From positions 54,339 to 118,338 of the forward strand of contig BQMF02000777.1 of assembly GCA_027922465.2 (NCBI GenBank): a stretch of 64,000 bases of DNA, written 5' to 3'. The notes beneath the pieces were generated by a model, which saw only the letters and a list, made by a program, of their open reading frames with translations, made no database searches and was not told where the DNA came from. Below, one piece after another: positions 1-13,095 of the stretch; within the stretch, counting starts at the first letter, position 1; every line of letters begins with the position of its first letter. The DNA comes from Turritopsis dohrnii (lineage: Eukaryota > Cnidaria > Hydrozoa > Anthoathecata > Oceaniidae). The position numbers and the translations under genes were made by a program.

Positions 1-401
1 TAGATAACAAAAATCTTTTTGGCTTTTGGAATTCAGTAATGAATTCATTGTTGAAAATGTTACAATGAACAAGTAATTATGTAGGCGCGATTTCCTTTTC
101 TGCATAGTAATTCTGATACAAATCATTTATCTTTTTTTGTAAGTTCAAACTGCTTTTGAAATACTCTATCCTAATAATGTGATTTTACCCTAATAAAGGC
201 ATTGATTTGATTTCTGACAGATTGCTTGCATTAATCAGGAACCTTTATTTTGGTGTGTTTTCTCCATAACTATAACAGTTAAAATAATTATAAAAGGATG
301 AAGTTTGGCCTATTGTCTTAAATAAAGGATTTTTTACGGATATTACCATAGTTGAAGTTGGGTTTTTGTTGTAAAATAATTTTTGTTCAAAAGACTTTTA
401 A
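1..401. other. Non-coding AT-rich flank
   Basis: No open frame, splice pattern or repeat boundary that I can support. It ends at the TTTAA that flanks the first transposon. Confidence 0.5.
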
Positions 402-1563
402 GGCCCTGTTAGACGGTAAACTATTCGCTAAACTATTCCTAAAATAGAAACAGAAAATTATTCTAATAATTTAGTTTATGTCCAAATACACTGATAAACT
501 AATCAATAAACTAATACGATAAGTTATGGGTTATAAGTGTAAGGTTCATTCATTCATCATGGAAGAAGCAGTTGAAGAAGTTTTAGTTTGTTTAAATACA
601 CGCTTTTTTTTTATAAGAACCAGTAAAATCTGACCTGAGGCTGGCTGTTCTTATTTTTTGAGCATTATTCAGCCTGAATTGTTCTTATTTTGTTCTTAGC
701 TTTAAGAAGAAAGTTTCAGATTTAGGCCTCATGTTGTTCTTATTTATGGAACTTCCAGCAAAATTAAAATAAATCTTTTTAAAAGCAACTGTTTAAAAGC
801 ATTGTTGCTATTCGGTAATGACCCGATATGAGTATGCAAGGTGAAAAAAAACAGCAACTTCTAAACCATTTGCCAGTGAGAGAATCCACGTCATGAGTTG
901 TTCCTATCATGAATTGTTCTTATTTTACAACAAAATTCAGGCTTAGGCTGTTCTTAATTTTTAAAACATTAATTTGAGCCTCAGGTTGTTCTTATTTTGT
1001 TCTTATTTTTCGGACAAATCTGAGGCTCGTGTTCTTATAAAATTGTTCTTATCAAAAAAAAAGCGTGTACTGCTTCTTCATGTATGGTGTATAGCGAATC
1101 TTTTGAATTCCGGAAAACGAAACAGAAAATGTTAAGTGAAAGATTATTTTAGAGAACGTGACCATGGAGCATTTGACTTTTCAAGAATTGAGATTAAACG
1201 ATCTATATCTTCACCTTTTTTTAAAGCTTCAATAATTTTACTGTTAGCGTCGACACGCGCATTTTTCTTCATGTACAATTGTTATTTTCTTGAGTGAATT
1301 TGTCCTAAACCCGTTGCATTAACCTTTGTGCAACACGTGTTCGATGATTTAAATGTCGGTATTCTTTGAACTTTGCTAAACTATTCGGAATAAAATCAAA
1401 ATGATTTGATTTTATTCGAAGCTAAATTAAACTATTTTTTTGCTTCTTTTAATAATTTTTGAATAGTTTACGACACAATACACGATAAATTATTTCGTAA
1501 ACTATTCTATTTTAAGTAACTTTATGGAATAGTTTAGCGATTAATTTATCGTCTAACAGGGCC
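402..1563. mobile_element. Non-autonomous DNA transposon with TIRs (outer element of a nested pair)
   Basis: Both ends share an inverted repeat. The left reads GGCCCTGTTAGACGGTAAAC and the right, reverse complemented, begins GGCCCTGTTAGACGATAAAT. Further inside, both ends carry CGCTAAACTATTCC. The direct repeat TTTAA flanks it at 397-401 and 1564-1568, consistent with a target duplication. No transposase frame is present, so it is a MITE-like derivative. The GGCCCTGTTTAGACG-like end recalls PIF/Harbinger elements, but the family is not certain. It is interrupted by another element at 599-1067. Confidence 0.8.
599..1067. mobile_element. Nested TA-flanked MITE
   Basis: The ends are inverted copies of CACGCTTTTTTTT followed by ATAAGAAC, flanked by TA at 597-598 and 1068-1069. 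The interior is built from repeats of TGTTCTTATTTT with CTGAGGC/CAGCCTGA blocks in both orientations, so much of it can fold back. It has no coding capacity. The TA duplication suggests mobilisation by a Tc1/mariner-type transposase (inference). Confidence 0.8.
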
Positions 1564-1568
1564 TTTAA

Positions 1569-2942
1569 GTAGAATTTTCAGTTTCCATAAGTGTCCAAGC
1601 AACTTCCAGTGATATACATAGAAGCAACAACAGATGAAATTTGATGTTTTCATACTGGCTAAAATATTTGTTTTCAGTTAAATGTGAACTTTGAGAATAA
1701 ACAGTTAAAACAAAAACAATTCATATAACTTGTTTCCTACTATTTTGCTCTATCTTCTGAAGGATTACAATGTATCCAAAAGGTACCAAGTAATTTTCCA
1801 TAACAAAGTTCATTACAGATGTTTTTGGGGTTATGAAAATTTAAACTTAATTTTTTCAATTCAAAAGAAAATAATTCTCACCTAATGAAAGAAGTTGATT
1901 ATCTCAGGAAAAATACGCATAAAGTATGCCATGAAAGTAGAAGAATCCTCTCACGTTTTCGGTAAAAGTTTGAGCCACTGTGACCCCCATATTGGATTTT
2001 AACTGATACTAGATCAATCATAGATACACATAAGTTTTACGTCCCAAACATTATTCTACTACCTGCATAATATTAAGTTTATCTCAGAATCTATGTCACC
2101 AATGTTAATGGCTTTTTTCCATCTAATAATAATTTCTACTTTAGATAAAAAACTTTGATATAATGAGCACAGATTTCCAAGGTCATTTTCCAAGGTCATA
2201 TTTCCAATGTCAAATTTAATTTAATTTCCATTTTTCCAGAGAAAGTCTTACTGTGGCTATAAATCATGGCTCTGTTGACTTACTTCTGATCGTTTCCAAA
2301 TAGAACATTGGAAGGTTGACATCAATGCTATGAAAAAGCTTCCTTCAAAAGTAAGCATTATTAATTTTAGGGCCAAATTTTTAGTTGAATGAATCAATAT
2401 CGAGCAGCAATACAGCACATGAAGAACGTAAAGTTATTGGTGAGAAAATAATCGGAGTTCCCGTCTGCTCATAACTCTGTTCACTTTGAGTTTCGAACTG
2501 AACCCACATCTAAAATTTTATTTGACAAGTGACACGCTGTGCATGCTGTCTAGCAACGCATAAAGACTTAAGAATAACACAAAGTAAGATATATGTTGAA
2601 GAAAAAAAAATTTTCTTTACAAAAAGCAGTATCTATTTTTTTACCAGACAGTTAAATGACTTGTTATGAAGTTTGATAAAGTATATAAAGGTAATAGGAA
2701 AAAAAGTTGTATTTACAACAAGACTGGGTTTAACAAATGTAAAGTATGTGGGATACAGATGTGTGCTGTGCAGAGAATTGACAGAATAGACAAGATTTAG
2801 TTGAAAATGAGAACTATGGGAAGGATAAAATTTGATTTGAGAGTATGAATGTCATTTTTTGGCTAACAAATTATTTTTTTCGTTTTCAAGCATTGTGATA
2901 CGCTATTTTCAAGGTGCTATTAAAAGAAAACATTACAAGAAA
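1569..2942. other. Non-coding, 3' flank of the first receptor gene
   Basis: No gene is visible. This is downstream of the minus-strand receptor stop codon and probably holds its 3' UTR, but no certain polyadenylation site can be assigned. Confidence 0.4.
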
Positions 2943-5788
2943 CTAAACATTTTTATAGCAGTTGTCAATTTGAAGTTTACTTTCATCTACCACGTCATTG
3001 TAAATGATTGACACAGCACTAACATCGCAATATCCTTCATCATTTAAATCAGAATTTGATGTTTTTACGGGGACGAAATTCATCTGTCCAACACTTTTGT
3101 AATCAACAGCTTCGTATGAATCATGATGGGAAGAATTTTGAGAGAGTTCATTATTACAGCTCGTGATTGCTTGTGTGTGTTTATCTTCTGACTGTTCTGC
3201 TTTTAGATTGGGTGTCTCTGTAGAATTTCCAACGATTGATTTGAACTCTGTTTGACAAGGAACTGAAAAAAAAAACTAACTAATGAAGCCTCCTTTTTAG
3301 ATTGTTTCCTGTTTTTATGATGATGAGATAAGCTTCTACTTACTTTGTTGTTTAGCACGTCTACGGTAAACAATTAAAATCGTAACTAGTATAGCAAACA
3401 GAATAGTCCCCCCAATTGTGATGCCAATCTTAAGGTTTGTGGAAGACGCATTCTTCAGAGAGTGTTCTAAATGAAAGAAATCAGGATGGTAACGAATTTG
3501 ATTGATGCATTTCAAAATAAGTCGAAAGTTAAAATTTGTCTAATGTTTAAATGAAATAACAAATCCTTAAACATTATTTGTCAATAATGAATGCCACTTC
3601 AATATGATGGAAGTAACAATACAGTACTGCAATGTTTGATAAAATAGCTGACGTAATGAAATGCAGTTGGAAAACTACTTTTAATACTATTGGTCTACGG
3701 TGTCTTAAATACCTCTTAGCGGTCACTGGTCAGGGAATGACAGTGTCAATCGATATCCAAATTAAAGAGGAGTTTTCAAATATACTTTTAACCTGACTAG
3801 TTCTAATGGGATAATTACATAACACAAATTAAGTGATTCAAATACAAAAAAAATTATTCCCCCTGAAAACTGAAATTAACATTTAGTGATTCGATATCAT
3901 GTTTGGAGAGGCTTTACAGGAAGGCAGTTTATTAAGCTCACTATATTTTATACTTCAACCATGAAATTAAAATATTAAGCCTGCCTTACTTAAGTGCAGT
4001 TGAACAGTTTCACTAATGTTTCCTCTCACTCCATTTAGTAAAGCTCGAACTGTTACTAGAGTCGCATTCATATCTGTTTGACAAATCTTGAAAAAGTTGC
4101 GGGTTGTCTTAAATGTCTTTGTGCGATTCCAGTTTCTTAAATTCACCTCATATTGCAGAGGGCACAATCCGTGCTCTTGATTATTCCATTTAAGAATTTT
4201 ACAATGTTCCCTTTTCTCGATTGACACACCTGTTACTCTTTCTGGCTTCACTGAAAATATAAAAATTCAACTGAATAGGGGTTTACTAACAGTGTTTAAA
4301 ATCTAATTTTGAATACCGTCCATACCTTTGAAATGCAGTTTTACCGACCCACGAATGACAGCCATATTATATCCGGTGACTTCAATATTTAGAAACGTTC
4401 CACAATATTGAGGGTTAACTCTAGGAATGTTTATCACATAACGATATTTCGAATCTCTGGCATTATGCAGATTACCAGTTATATTTGTGTTATAGGTTGA
4501 ACCAACCATCCATGAAACTAACGGCATTGGATGTCCAGTGACAGTAAAACTCAAATAAGAACTACCATGATCACCGACATTGAAACTTTCAAGCAACGGA
4601 GATGTCCATGCAGGCTTTCCTATATTTAACATATCAAATAGCGTAAAACCTTTAGTTTTCTAAATAACTTAGTGATAATAACAATGCTTTCAAAAATATC
4701 TGTTAAATAAAACTATTAGCTTGTACTTGAAAAATCTCTCTGATTGTCACTTAAAGCAGCAAAATTTTCCTTTTCGTTTTATTCTTCTAAATTCTTCTTT
4801 ATCTCCAAAAAGCTTAAAAAAGGACTCTATACTAAAAGACACAGAGTATTATAAGATCATTGCAATTTCAAAAGTGTGGAACCAAGAACTATAACCGCTT
4901 TACTTCAATGGATTTTTGTCAACTAAAAAAAAAATTTTTTATCTTCATGAAGGCAACAAGCACCTGAACTTTTTCCAACATGAGTCATTATGCTTTGTTC
5001 TGTCGAATGAAAAATTCATTTGTTGAGTTGTTGGACTATACAGCAAGATATTTCGACTACTTTTTCATAAATTGAAAATACGTTTGATAATTAAGAAGAA
5101 GCATTTTGAAAATCACCTCAAGGTCAAAGATTAAAGTACAAGAAATTCACTTACCAAATATTTCCACGTAAATAGAATCAGAGACAATTTCTTCAAACGT
5201 GTTGTTCCTGTTGAAAAACACAGTGTACTTGTAGGAACCAGTATGCCAATACGATGCTCTTGGAAAATCATAAGCTTGAAATCTATAGCCGTTAGCGATT
5301 CCTCTTCTCGTTACAATCGTTTTTCTTCGTCCATCGTCGTGTGTCAGTGATTCATTAATAATGTCTATTTTATGATCGTTCACGATCCAAACAATATGGA
5401 ACGCGTTACCCACTACATCTTTATAGTACCTCTTAAAGGGTGCAAAAACGTCTGATAGCACTAATGGAAAGAAAAAGGAAAGTGTTAAGTTAGATTTTAA
5501 ACAGATCAGTGTTGAAAACATGTACGTGTATATGGCATTATATTGACATTTATTACGCTGACGTATTTTCGATAATCAGTTTGACAATTTCCTGCTATAA
5601 AGTTTATTGCAGTATATCTCCAAGCTCCTTCTGATTTTTACACGGTTCTTAATAAATGTTGACCTAACAATTGTTGGCTTATTTTAGCTGTGTAATAACG
5701 CTTCGATTAATCATAGATCATCGTTTTTTCGTGAATGAAAATAATTACCTGCGCTTTGAAAACATATCAGTAAAACCAATTTCATCAT
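2943..5788 (-). CDS. Type I membrane receptor of the Ig superfamily, Alr-like, with ITIM-type tail (six exons)
   Basis: Exons on the minus strand, each bounded by AG and GT: 5749-5788 (signal peptide, starts MMKLVLLICF), 5155-5451 (Ig-like D1), 4326-4619 (Ig-like D2), 3990-4250 (FN3-like D3, with N-glycosylation sites), 3344-3466 (TM helix then basic YRRRAKQQ stop-transfer), 2943-3262 (tail). They sum to 1335 nt, 444 aa, and every intron is phase 1. D1 has no cysteine although it keeps a core Trp and the GSYKYTV F-strand motif. D2 lacks the canonical Cys pair. The tail has VDYKSV and IIYNDV, both fitting the ITIM consensus, plus DSYEAV and EGYCDV. The domain order and unusual cysteines resemble hydrozoan allorecognition (Alr) proteins; that role is inferred. 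A paralogue lies at 17.2-23.9 kb on the same strand. Confidence 0.82.
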
Positions 5789-5799
5789 AGTTTACGTCT

Positions 5800-6240
5800 A
5801 TGGAAATCTGTTTACCACGATTGAAATGAAAAACGATGATCTTTGAATTTATTGCAGGATGTTTCACAAATGTGAAGGTCTGTTTTCTCTGTTGAGTTGA
5901 TAATTGTCAACAAAGATTTATAAAACGTTGTTGCATACAGAGGAAATGAGGAAAGAGGAAACGTTAAAGAGAGAGGAAATGGTTTCTAGAGGTCATGGTA
6001 TCTTGTGACATGGTCCCTGAATTCATTGCTTGTTTTTTTAATTCAGACATCCTTAATGAATTTAAACTCCTACCCATCAGCTTAAACAATTTCATCGTAA
6101 CGATATTAAATTACAAAACTTACATCCGGTTTGACACAAAATCATTGTCGAAACATTTGCGTCATCTGGAGGAAGCTTCTACAACTTCCGATATGGAAGT
6201 CTGTTCCATGGTAATATTTTAGCAAAACTTCTTGTTTATG
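5800..6240 (-). promoter_or_regulatory. 5' flank of the receptor gene, duplicated at 36.4-36.7 kb
   Basis: The stretch upstream of the receptor start (from GGATGTTTCACAAATGTGAA through CATCTGGAGGAAGCTTCTAC) occurs again with a few percent divergence near 36356-36720. The short plus-strand open frame inside is not conserved as a frame and is not called. It probably contains the promoter and 5' UTR, but no core promoter motif can be fixed. Confidence 0.5.
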
Positions 6241-7005
6241 TTCGTAAATTAAACAGAGAAACTGTGCCTGATCATTTACATTTGCATGAAATGTTTATTG
6301 CGAATTGTGACGAGTACTGTAATAGAAAACAAGAGGCAGACGGCACAAAACGGTAGCAGCAAATTTACTTTTTAAGTTCTAAGAAGTTACTTAAACGCTC
6401 TTTCTGGTGGAAAACAGGCATAAATGATAAATATGTTAAAATGGTTAGTAAGTGTAAATAGGGTCTAATCATTAAACACCAGAAATTAATTCATTCAACA
6501 CAAAAGAATTACACATGCGTGAGATGTGTAAAGGCCGACCTCCACTTGTGCGATTTTGCCCGTACGTACGTACGCAGCCAGTTTTGCGCATGCTCAGTGG
6601 CAACTAATTCTCAACTATGTTACCCGTCAACGGTCAGATTTTGTGCGCATGGAAGTAGGATTGGATTCTACTTTTTCAGGCGGCCGCGCAGATAGCTAAC
6701 AAACGTATAAGTTAATAAGAGGTCTAAAATGAGCTTTACTAACATGGTAACATGAAAAACATCTATTTTCAAGTACCAAAATACATCATTCAGTACCATA
6801 AGTAACTAAAAGTCCCAATATTATTTAGACCTATTTGATTAATATCCATTCCTTCACTAATTAAGTAATAAAATATCAAAGAAAACGCTTCAAATGTTTG
6901 AAAACCTTCAAAAATTCAAAAGGCTGCGTTCTGTCATTAGAGTTTATATTGAGTTTCTTGTGGAGTCTCGCAGACTCTAAATCGTAGACTAACTGCCATT
7001 TCGGC

Positions 7006-7007
7006 CG

Positions 7008-7073
<66 letters not shown>

Positions 7074-7093
7074 CAGTAGTAGTAGTAGCAGCC
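7006..7093. repeat. (AGT)n microsatellite
   Basis: About 28 near-perfect AGT trinucleotides with a few AGC interruptions. The 6241-7005 stretch before it shows no gene. Confidence 0.95.
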
Positions 7094-7200
7094 TACGGGT
7101 GTTTTATTACGGTATTCGCTTTCGCTGCTACCGTAATAATGTCGCATTAGAAAATATATGTAGAAAATTACATTAACTTAGAAATTAATAATGATAAGAA

Positions 7201-7593
7201 AGTGTTATTTACAAATGCCAAGTTAAAGCTGACGAAAATGACGAGGGTAAGCACTATATTGGGCTAACAGCTAACACCTTTAAAGAAAGATGGTATGGGC
7301 ATAAGCACACCTTCAGAAATGAGGACAAGGTCACTACGTCAGAACTCTCTAAACATGTATGGGAACTACAACGGAAAAATATACCCCCATCGCTATCTTG
7401 GGAAATAATTGACCATGCACGACCATACATTAATGGCTCGAAGAAATGCGGCTTTTGTTTAACCGAGAAGTATTACATAATCACGTCGCAATTAGAACTC
7501 GTTAACAAAAGGTCGGAACTTATTTCAAAGTGTCGTCATGTGAATAAATACATATTAAAGAAGTATAAAGCCATCCCACCAGACCCATCTTAA
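7201..7593 (+). pseudogene. Penelope-like element fragment: C-terminal GIY-YIG endonuclease domain
   Basis: An open frame of 130 codons without its own start begins SVIYKCQV and continues KHYIGLTANTFKERWYGHK. This is the GIY-YIG nuclease core (VIYK..., KHYIG..., R..GH) found at the C-terminus of many PLE proteins. It ends at a TAA after a lysine-rich tail. The reverse-transcriptase part upstream is missing, so this is a 5'-truncated copy. The hammerhead-like motif 87 bp downstream supports the assignment, because PLEs carry such ribozymes in their terminal repeats. Confidence 0.75.
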
Positions 7594-7679
7594 CTTCTTT
7601 TTAATTTGTAAATATTGTTAACAGCAACTTTTTCTGACGTTTTTAATGTGTAAAGATTTTTTAACAGTTTTTAGTTTTT

Positions 7680-7723
7680 GTACATCTGATGAGTGCGTCA
7701 GCATGAAACTTAAAGTTATGTAC
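7680..7723 (+). ncRNA. Hammerhead ribozyme-like motif of the Penelope-like element
   Basis: The order is: stem I strand GTACAT, core CTGATGA, stem II GTGC/GCAT with a GTCA loop, core GAA, stem III ACT/AGT with a TAA loop, the unpaired T of the cleavage site, then ATGTAC, which is the perfect partner of stem I. All conserved hammerhead core bases are present. The weak points are a G-U pair at the base of stem II and a 3-bp stem III, which is usual for the small PLE/retrozyme ribozymes. It lies just downstream of the GIY-YIG fragment on the same strand. Confidence 0.7.
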
Positions 7724-9211
7724 TTTTGGTTTTTGTTTTTTATGTTGAAAATACATTTTTAAGAAACTGATTACGCTCTATCCTTGATATCGAGTACTTT
7801 GCAACATAGTCCATACTATATATAATAATAATCAAGCCGATGAGGTATAAAAAAGACATATTGAAACCACGATACGTAATTATTTTTCAATGCAACGTTA
7901 TTTTCTATTACAGTACACGTATTTCATAGGAAACACATATACAAGAAGTCGTATGATAGGAACTCTAAAATTTGAAGAATTTGCTGGTGCCACATTTTCA
8001 ACAACAGCAAAAAAAATTAGAAACATTTACTTCGTTCTAAGATGAAAATTCTTTCCAACCCTCTTTTTTACCTTTGAACACGCTTATGATAAGGAACTAT
8101 TATTCCTTTTTAGATACACCGAATGTTTACTAAATTGAAATGCAACACATAAAAGTTAGAAACTAAATAATAGATATTGGAATCATTAGCACTCTATTCT
8201 TCAGAAACCACATAAAAAGTATGTTTTAGTGTTGCAAAAAACAGTTTATGATTTGGAAAAAGGTATCAAATATTGTGTTCTAAACCCATGTCTCGAGATC
8301 CACGTAAAGAGGTAAAGTCGCTCAAAACGTGGCACTTGTATCAGAGCATCTCCTGTAAAAATTTATAATACTTAGCTAGTAAATAAAAATATCCTACAGA
8401 AAAAGCGTATGATGGTTCACATGAAAGAAATGAATAGAAAAGTCATTATCTGGATAATAAAGCGTGTTCAATCTCCTCTTGATTTATATTTCCATGCTTC
8501 AAATTAGCCAACTTATGCAGTTGCTAAAAAATTTGCTGTTTCCTGTCATAATTGCCATCCTTAAAGGCTTTTAAGTCGATCGTTTTCTAAGCAATTTAGG
8601 AGGGTCCATAGCATGGTCAGTAGTACAATCTTCTCTATTTAGAAAGTTATGCACTACTGCAGATTACTTTAACGTGCTTGCAATGGTGAAAGCGTATCAA
8701 AATATATAGGAAACGTGGGGTGATAGCCAAACCTATTACAATCCCTGCAAAACAACAATCCAAAAGAAAACTTTTACTTTTAAGTATTCCATAGTGTTAA
8801 TTAATATGGATTAGTAGCTAGAAAGTATTTTGATTTTAATATGATTTTGGGCGATTGCAAATCTCATTTGAAAAAAAGTTTTCTATTTTTGGGAAATGTG
8901 TCGACCCACATTGGAGTTACCGAAGTTTTGCTTTTACTAATAAAGCTTAAGTTATTAAATATTTTTGAACGACTATTATAACTGCTTATAACAAACTCAG
9001 CTGGCGTTTGCAACGAGATTCATTGCTACGTAGTTATTTGTTCCAGTTAAGTGCTCCAAACCAATGACCTATCAATACTTAAACATAGAAATGATTGTTA
9101 AAGCAAAGCGACTCAGAAACTATGGAGATTCTTGATTTTTATATCCAGTTACTGCGACCGAAACTAAATCCCAACAGCGACTATTTGCTCGTAAAACACA
9201 AGGAGAAGTAA
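7724..9211. other. Non-coding; holds one copy of a diverged dispersed repeat
   Basis: No gene. About 8240-8420 is a diverged copy of about 14010-14130; both contain CCCATGTCTCGAGATCCA followed by AAAGT and GCTCAAA at similar spacing. Confidence 0.5.
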
Positions 9212-9213
9212 TA

Positions 9214-10714
9214 CCGTAAAACGGGGTGACTTGAAACAAAATTCGCCGTTTTTTGAAAAGATTTGCTCATAACTTTTATTCTACTATGAAATTTTGAAAA
9301 AAGGTCCATTCATCTTTTGTCTTTCAGGTAACGAAGTGTTCAAACTAATTGATGCATGCCATCTCAAGTTATTGCTTCACAAAGTACACCTACTGAAATT
9401 TATCGTGCGGGGGTGACTTGAAACAGTGCTGTTTCCACAAAAATGTGCTTTTATAGAGCGCCAAAACAGAAAACGTGTGATCTACGATTACTTTCGTATA
9501 AAACATAAATTAAAATAATTTGTTAGCACCAGCTCACGTTTGTTAGGTGAAGGAGAGTGTTAGTAACTTTTGATAATTCAAAATTTCAGAATGATAAAAG
9601 ATTTTATAAATAAAATTATTGAATTCATTAAAATCATTAAGCATTTCTCTTAAGATAGCGTAATTGTTTCAGAAACAATATCGTAAGCATGCAAGATGAA
9701 TTTCAATTTACCGCTACTTAACACGGCCTTCCAAATTACTTGTAAATGTTGTTTTGCTAAATTGTGTTAACTGACCATTAAAGCTTAACGCTCTGTTGAA
9801 CCGAAGGAATTCTCGATTTCCAGCCGGCAGACATGGTTTTCAGTTTGCAATTCTTATATTACTATTTTCATGGTTGTGTGAGTGTATTTATACCAATGAG
9901 GACATTTAGCTTCATTTCTAGGGGAGGCTATTTTATGCTTCACTCACAACCCCCCGCTTCTTCATCCATCAGCACCAGCAGTTCCGTGGATAGAAAATTA
10001 CGTTTATTGGAACTTCTAAAACAGTATGATGTGCCCATACGTTTTAACAGGGGGGACAACCTTCTAACAAACATTGTAACACTTTTGTAGTATGCAGTTA
10101 TGCTATTTTGTAAAACGATTCCATCGGGGGTTCATTTATGAATTAGAATACGTTCATCTAACGAAATTTGAAAGTATGGTTATTAAACCTTTCTGATAAT
10201 TCAACTTATGATAATTACCTAATGATGCATACCATTATTGACGCTCCATCGGCTGAACCTTATCACACAACAATGATTAGATTGAGGTATAATTATGACA
10301 AATGACAAGAATATTTATGCAATAATCGAATAGACGAAGTGTATCGAGTGAAAAAAAACGAATCATTTTAATGGGATATATCTCTTTCAATTTTAAACAT
10401 TTTTCAATAAAATTTTGGAATTACGCCCTTTGACCTTTCTATTTTACAAATATAAAAAAAATTATATTTGGCGATATGCGGTATCGCCGTGACGAGCTAT
10501 TTTACAGCAGCACTGATTTTCGGCGCTTTTTTCATCTTCAGCTTCCAAAGAACTTCCTTGATTGAAAAACTTTTTCTATCGAATGTTGCGCTAGATAGTC
10601 TCCGAACGGAATCTAAAAAAAATTCAGAGTTTCATTCATTATTTCATGAGAAATAACGTTTTTTCGACGCTGTTTCAAGTCACCCCGGGTGTTTCAAGTC
10701 ACCCCGCTTTACGG
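9214..10714. mobile_element. Non-autonomous TIR transposon, TA-flanked, about 1.5 kb
   Basis: The left end is CCGTAAAACGGGGTGACTTG and the right end, reverse complemented, is CCGTAAAGCGGGGTGACTTG. TA is present outside both ends (9212-9213, 10715-10716). The sub-terminal motif GGGGTGACTTGAAACA recurs at about 9411 and again near the right end. The internal open frames are short and unrelated to transposases, so it is probably a deletion derivative of a Tc1/mariner-like family. Confidence 0.8.
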
Positions 10715-10716
10715 TA

Positions 10717-11590
10717 CACCACGTTCTCGTCAGCCATGGACGTCCTCGTTTAAGAAGCTATTGGCAAATACATACATCCAACTCGCTATGGACAAATTGT
10801 GGAGACAAAAAGTGCAGAAAGACTCAGTCAATCGGAAATCCACGCGACCAAAAGCTTCACACAGCAAGCGATAAATGGAGAAACTGATTGGCGATTAACG
10901 AAGGGAAGTAAGTGCAGGTATGATGAACGTTTTAAGATCAATCATCAACACGACGCGTACATTACATCAGCAAGTACTCGATCAAGCAAAAACGATAGTA
11001 TCTTAGGCCTGCATTATTTTATCCTAGTAAGCATCCGACGTTTAAATGACAGTCAGGATTTGGTCACATTAACGTCGCGACCAAAACTAACCAAAGCTAA
11101 CGTTTATTCGACGCCGTGTTATGGTCATAGTTAGTCTTGACCATATCTGACGATCATATGACGAAGATGTAAAAATCATAATAATGAACGAAAAGCAACT
11201 TTTGTTGCTATATCTACATTTCGTTCTCTTATAATTGCACAAAAATATGTTTCCTACTCCAATAACGGTAAATTAATCGACGACGTCATGTTCACGTTCA
11301 AACAACAGTCATTAAAACGTCGATATGACGTCGCTCTTTTCTGAGAAGTTTCATCACAAAAAAAACAACATAAAATGCGTGAAAAGCCAGAGAAGCGATA
11401 ATGGAATAAAAGCACTGCCCCAGGCACAATAGAATTTTATTCCTTAAAACTAAACCCAAACTAAATAAATGATTTTTAAAAACGTTGGGGAGACGTCGTA
11501 ACAACCGTTTCTTCGACGTCCATACAACGTCATTTACATTCATTATAATCTTTAGCTAATACAGAAATATATTGGCATACATTTATTAGT
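10717..11590. other. Non-coding
   Basis: Only short overlapping open frames with no recognisable product are present. I see no repeat boundary. Confidence 0.4.
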
Positions 11591-11690
11591 TAGCGCTGCA
11601 AGGTAGCTGATCTTTCATTTCCCCGTGTCTGTCAGTCAGTCAGTCCCGTGTGTGTGTTATGTTGCAGGTTTTACTTAGGCTGGTACCTTG
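11591..11690 (+). repeat. Dispersed repeat, copy 1
   Basis: Contains GCAAGGTAGCTGATCTTTCA, then CCCCGTGTCTGTCAGTCAGT and a GTGTGT run. It is shared with 13212-13380 and, inverted, with 34793-34945. Confidence 0.75.
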
Positions 11691-12404
11691 CAGACTGACA
11701 AAACTTAGGCTATATTGGTCCGTGGTTTAATTAAAGAACACTCATGATTGAGTAGTTATATAGATTTTTTCATGAGTGCGGCGTAAAAAGCAAAAATTGG
11801 ACCGCGAACTTGCCAGAAGAAAGATTCAGCGTGCAAGCCACTTTATTTGCCAAATTTTGGTAATGTACCATGAATGCGTCCAGTCATACGTTTTATATAT
11901 ATTCTACCAAGAAGGCAAAGTAATTCTCATAGTTTCGACTGTATATTTTGAGTCACCCTAGGTTATATGCTGAATTTTGCGGAGTTTATTGTGGTGTGTG
12001 TTTGTTAATATTGGTTGTGAGGTTAAATGACCTAATAATGGATATGATAGCTCGACTGCTTCCAAGGGTCCATATTCTCTTGGATATACATGTTTCAATT
12101 TGTTCTCTTGTCTCGCTTTTTATTATTTTGTATTTTTTATGTTCTGCCTGAACTAAAAATCAAAGAAAAATTGATTGATAGGGTCAATGTGCATTAAAAT
12201 GACTTTCATTTTATTGTTTTTTGTTGAAAACTTTGTGGTAAAAAATAATGGGATTCAACACAAACCAACAATGTATATTATTTCAGAAATAATTTCGATT
12301 CCAGTAAAATCATCTTCAGCGGTTAAAACTGTTCAGAAATATCTAACAAAAAAGTTAAGTAATATTATTTATATACATTATAAATATTACCTTAAAGGAA
12401 GAAA

Positions 12405-13095
12405 TTGTTTACAGAAGATAAACTTTTAAAATCAGCTGCTGGTTTCTCCAATGGGAAATACGCAAACACTCTCGACGTAATCCAGTTGAAATGGTTGCCA
12501 ATGGAATATAGAATGAAATATAACATGTTAAAATTGGCCCATAAATCGCTATACACACCAAATTTTCCAGACTACCTGGCCGTACATGTACGAGAAAGCA
12601 AATGTCCAAGACGTACTGCGTCTGACGACGGAAAAAAACTAATAGTAACCAAATCCACAAAAACATTTGAAGGCATCTGCAGTCGTCTATTCAATGAACT
12701 TCTATCGAGCTTGAGAGCAGTTGAAGACCATCAAAAATTTTCACACGAGTTAAAATCTTTTTATCTAGATCTCTCTTTTGCTAAGTATTTGAGCATGCAT
12801 TAATAGGAATTTATTTACTTGTTTAAGCACCACCTATCTGTTTTGAGACGTATACTTCTTTTATTTCTTTGTGGTTCCATTGCTTACCCATTTTATCTTT
12901 CTGATGTGGTTACTTTGGTGGATATACTTTTTTACTAATTGAAACTTTATGTTATATTTTTAACTATCGTTAACTAATATTTTGTATACAGTGACTGTGA
13001 ATTTTAGAATTTTAAAATTATTATGGGACGAAGAGCCATTGTAATATATGGATATGCCCGAAATATACCATTATTATTATTATTATTAATACAGC
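12405..13095 (+). pseudogene. Non-LTR retrotransposon fragment (reverse transcriptase C-terminus and 3' tail)
   Basis: The 132-aa frame at 12405-12803 has the C-terminal signature of CR1/L2/Rex-type reverse transcriptases: LKWLPMEYRMKYNMLKLAHK, then a spacer, then GICSRLFNELLSSLR near the end. No RT catalytic motifs are present. The 3' untranslated stretch ends in a (ATT)n tail at about 13070-13090, typical of this class. It is a 5'-truncated insertion. Confidence 0.65.

Noticed and set aside
12175..12429. 84-codon open frame before the non-LTR fragment
   Set aside because: Low-complexity AT-rich translation with no similarity to retrotransposon proteins.
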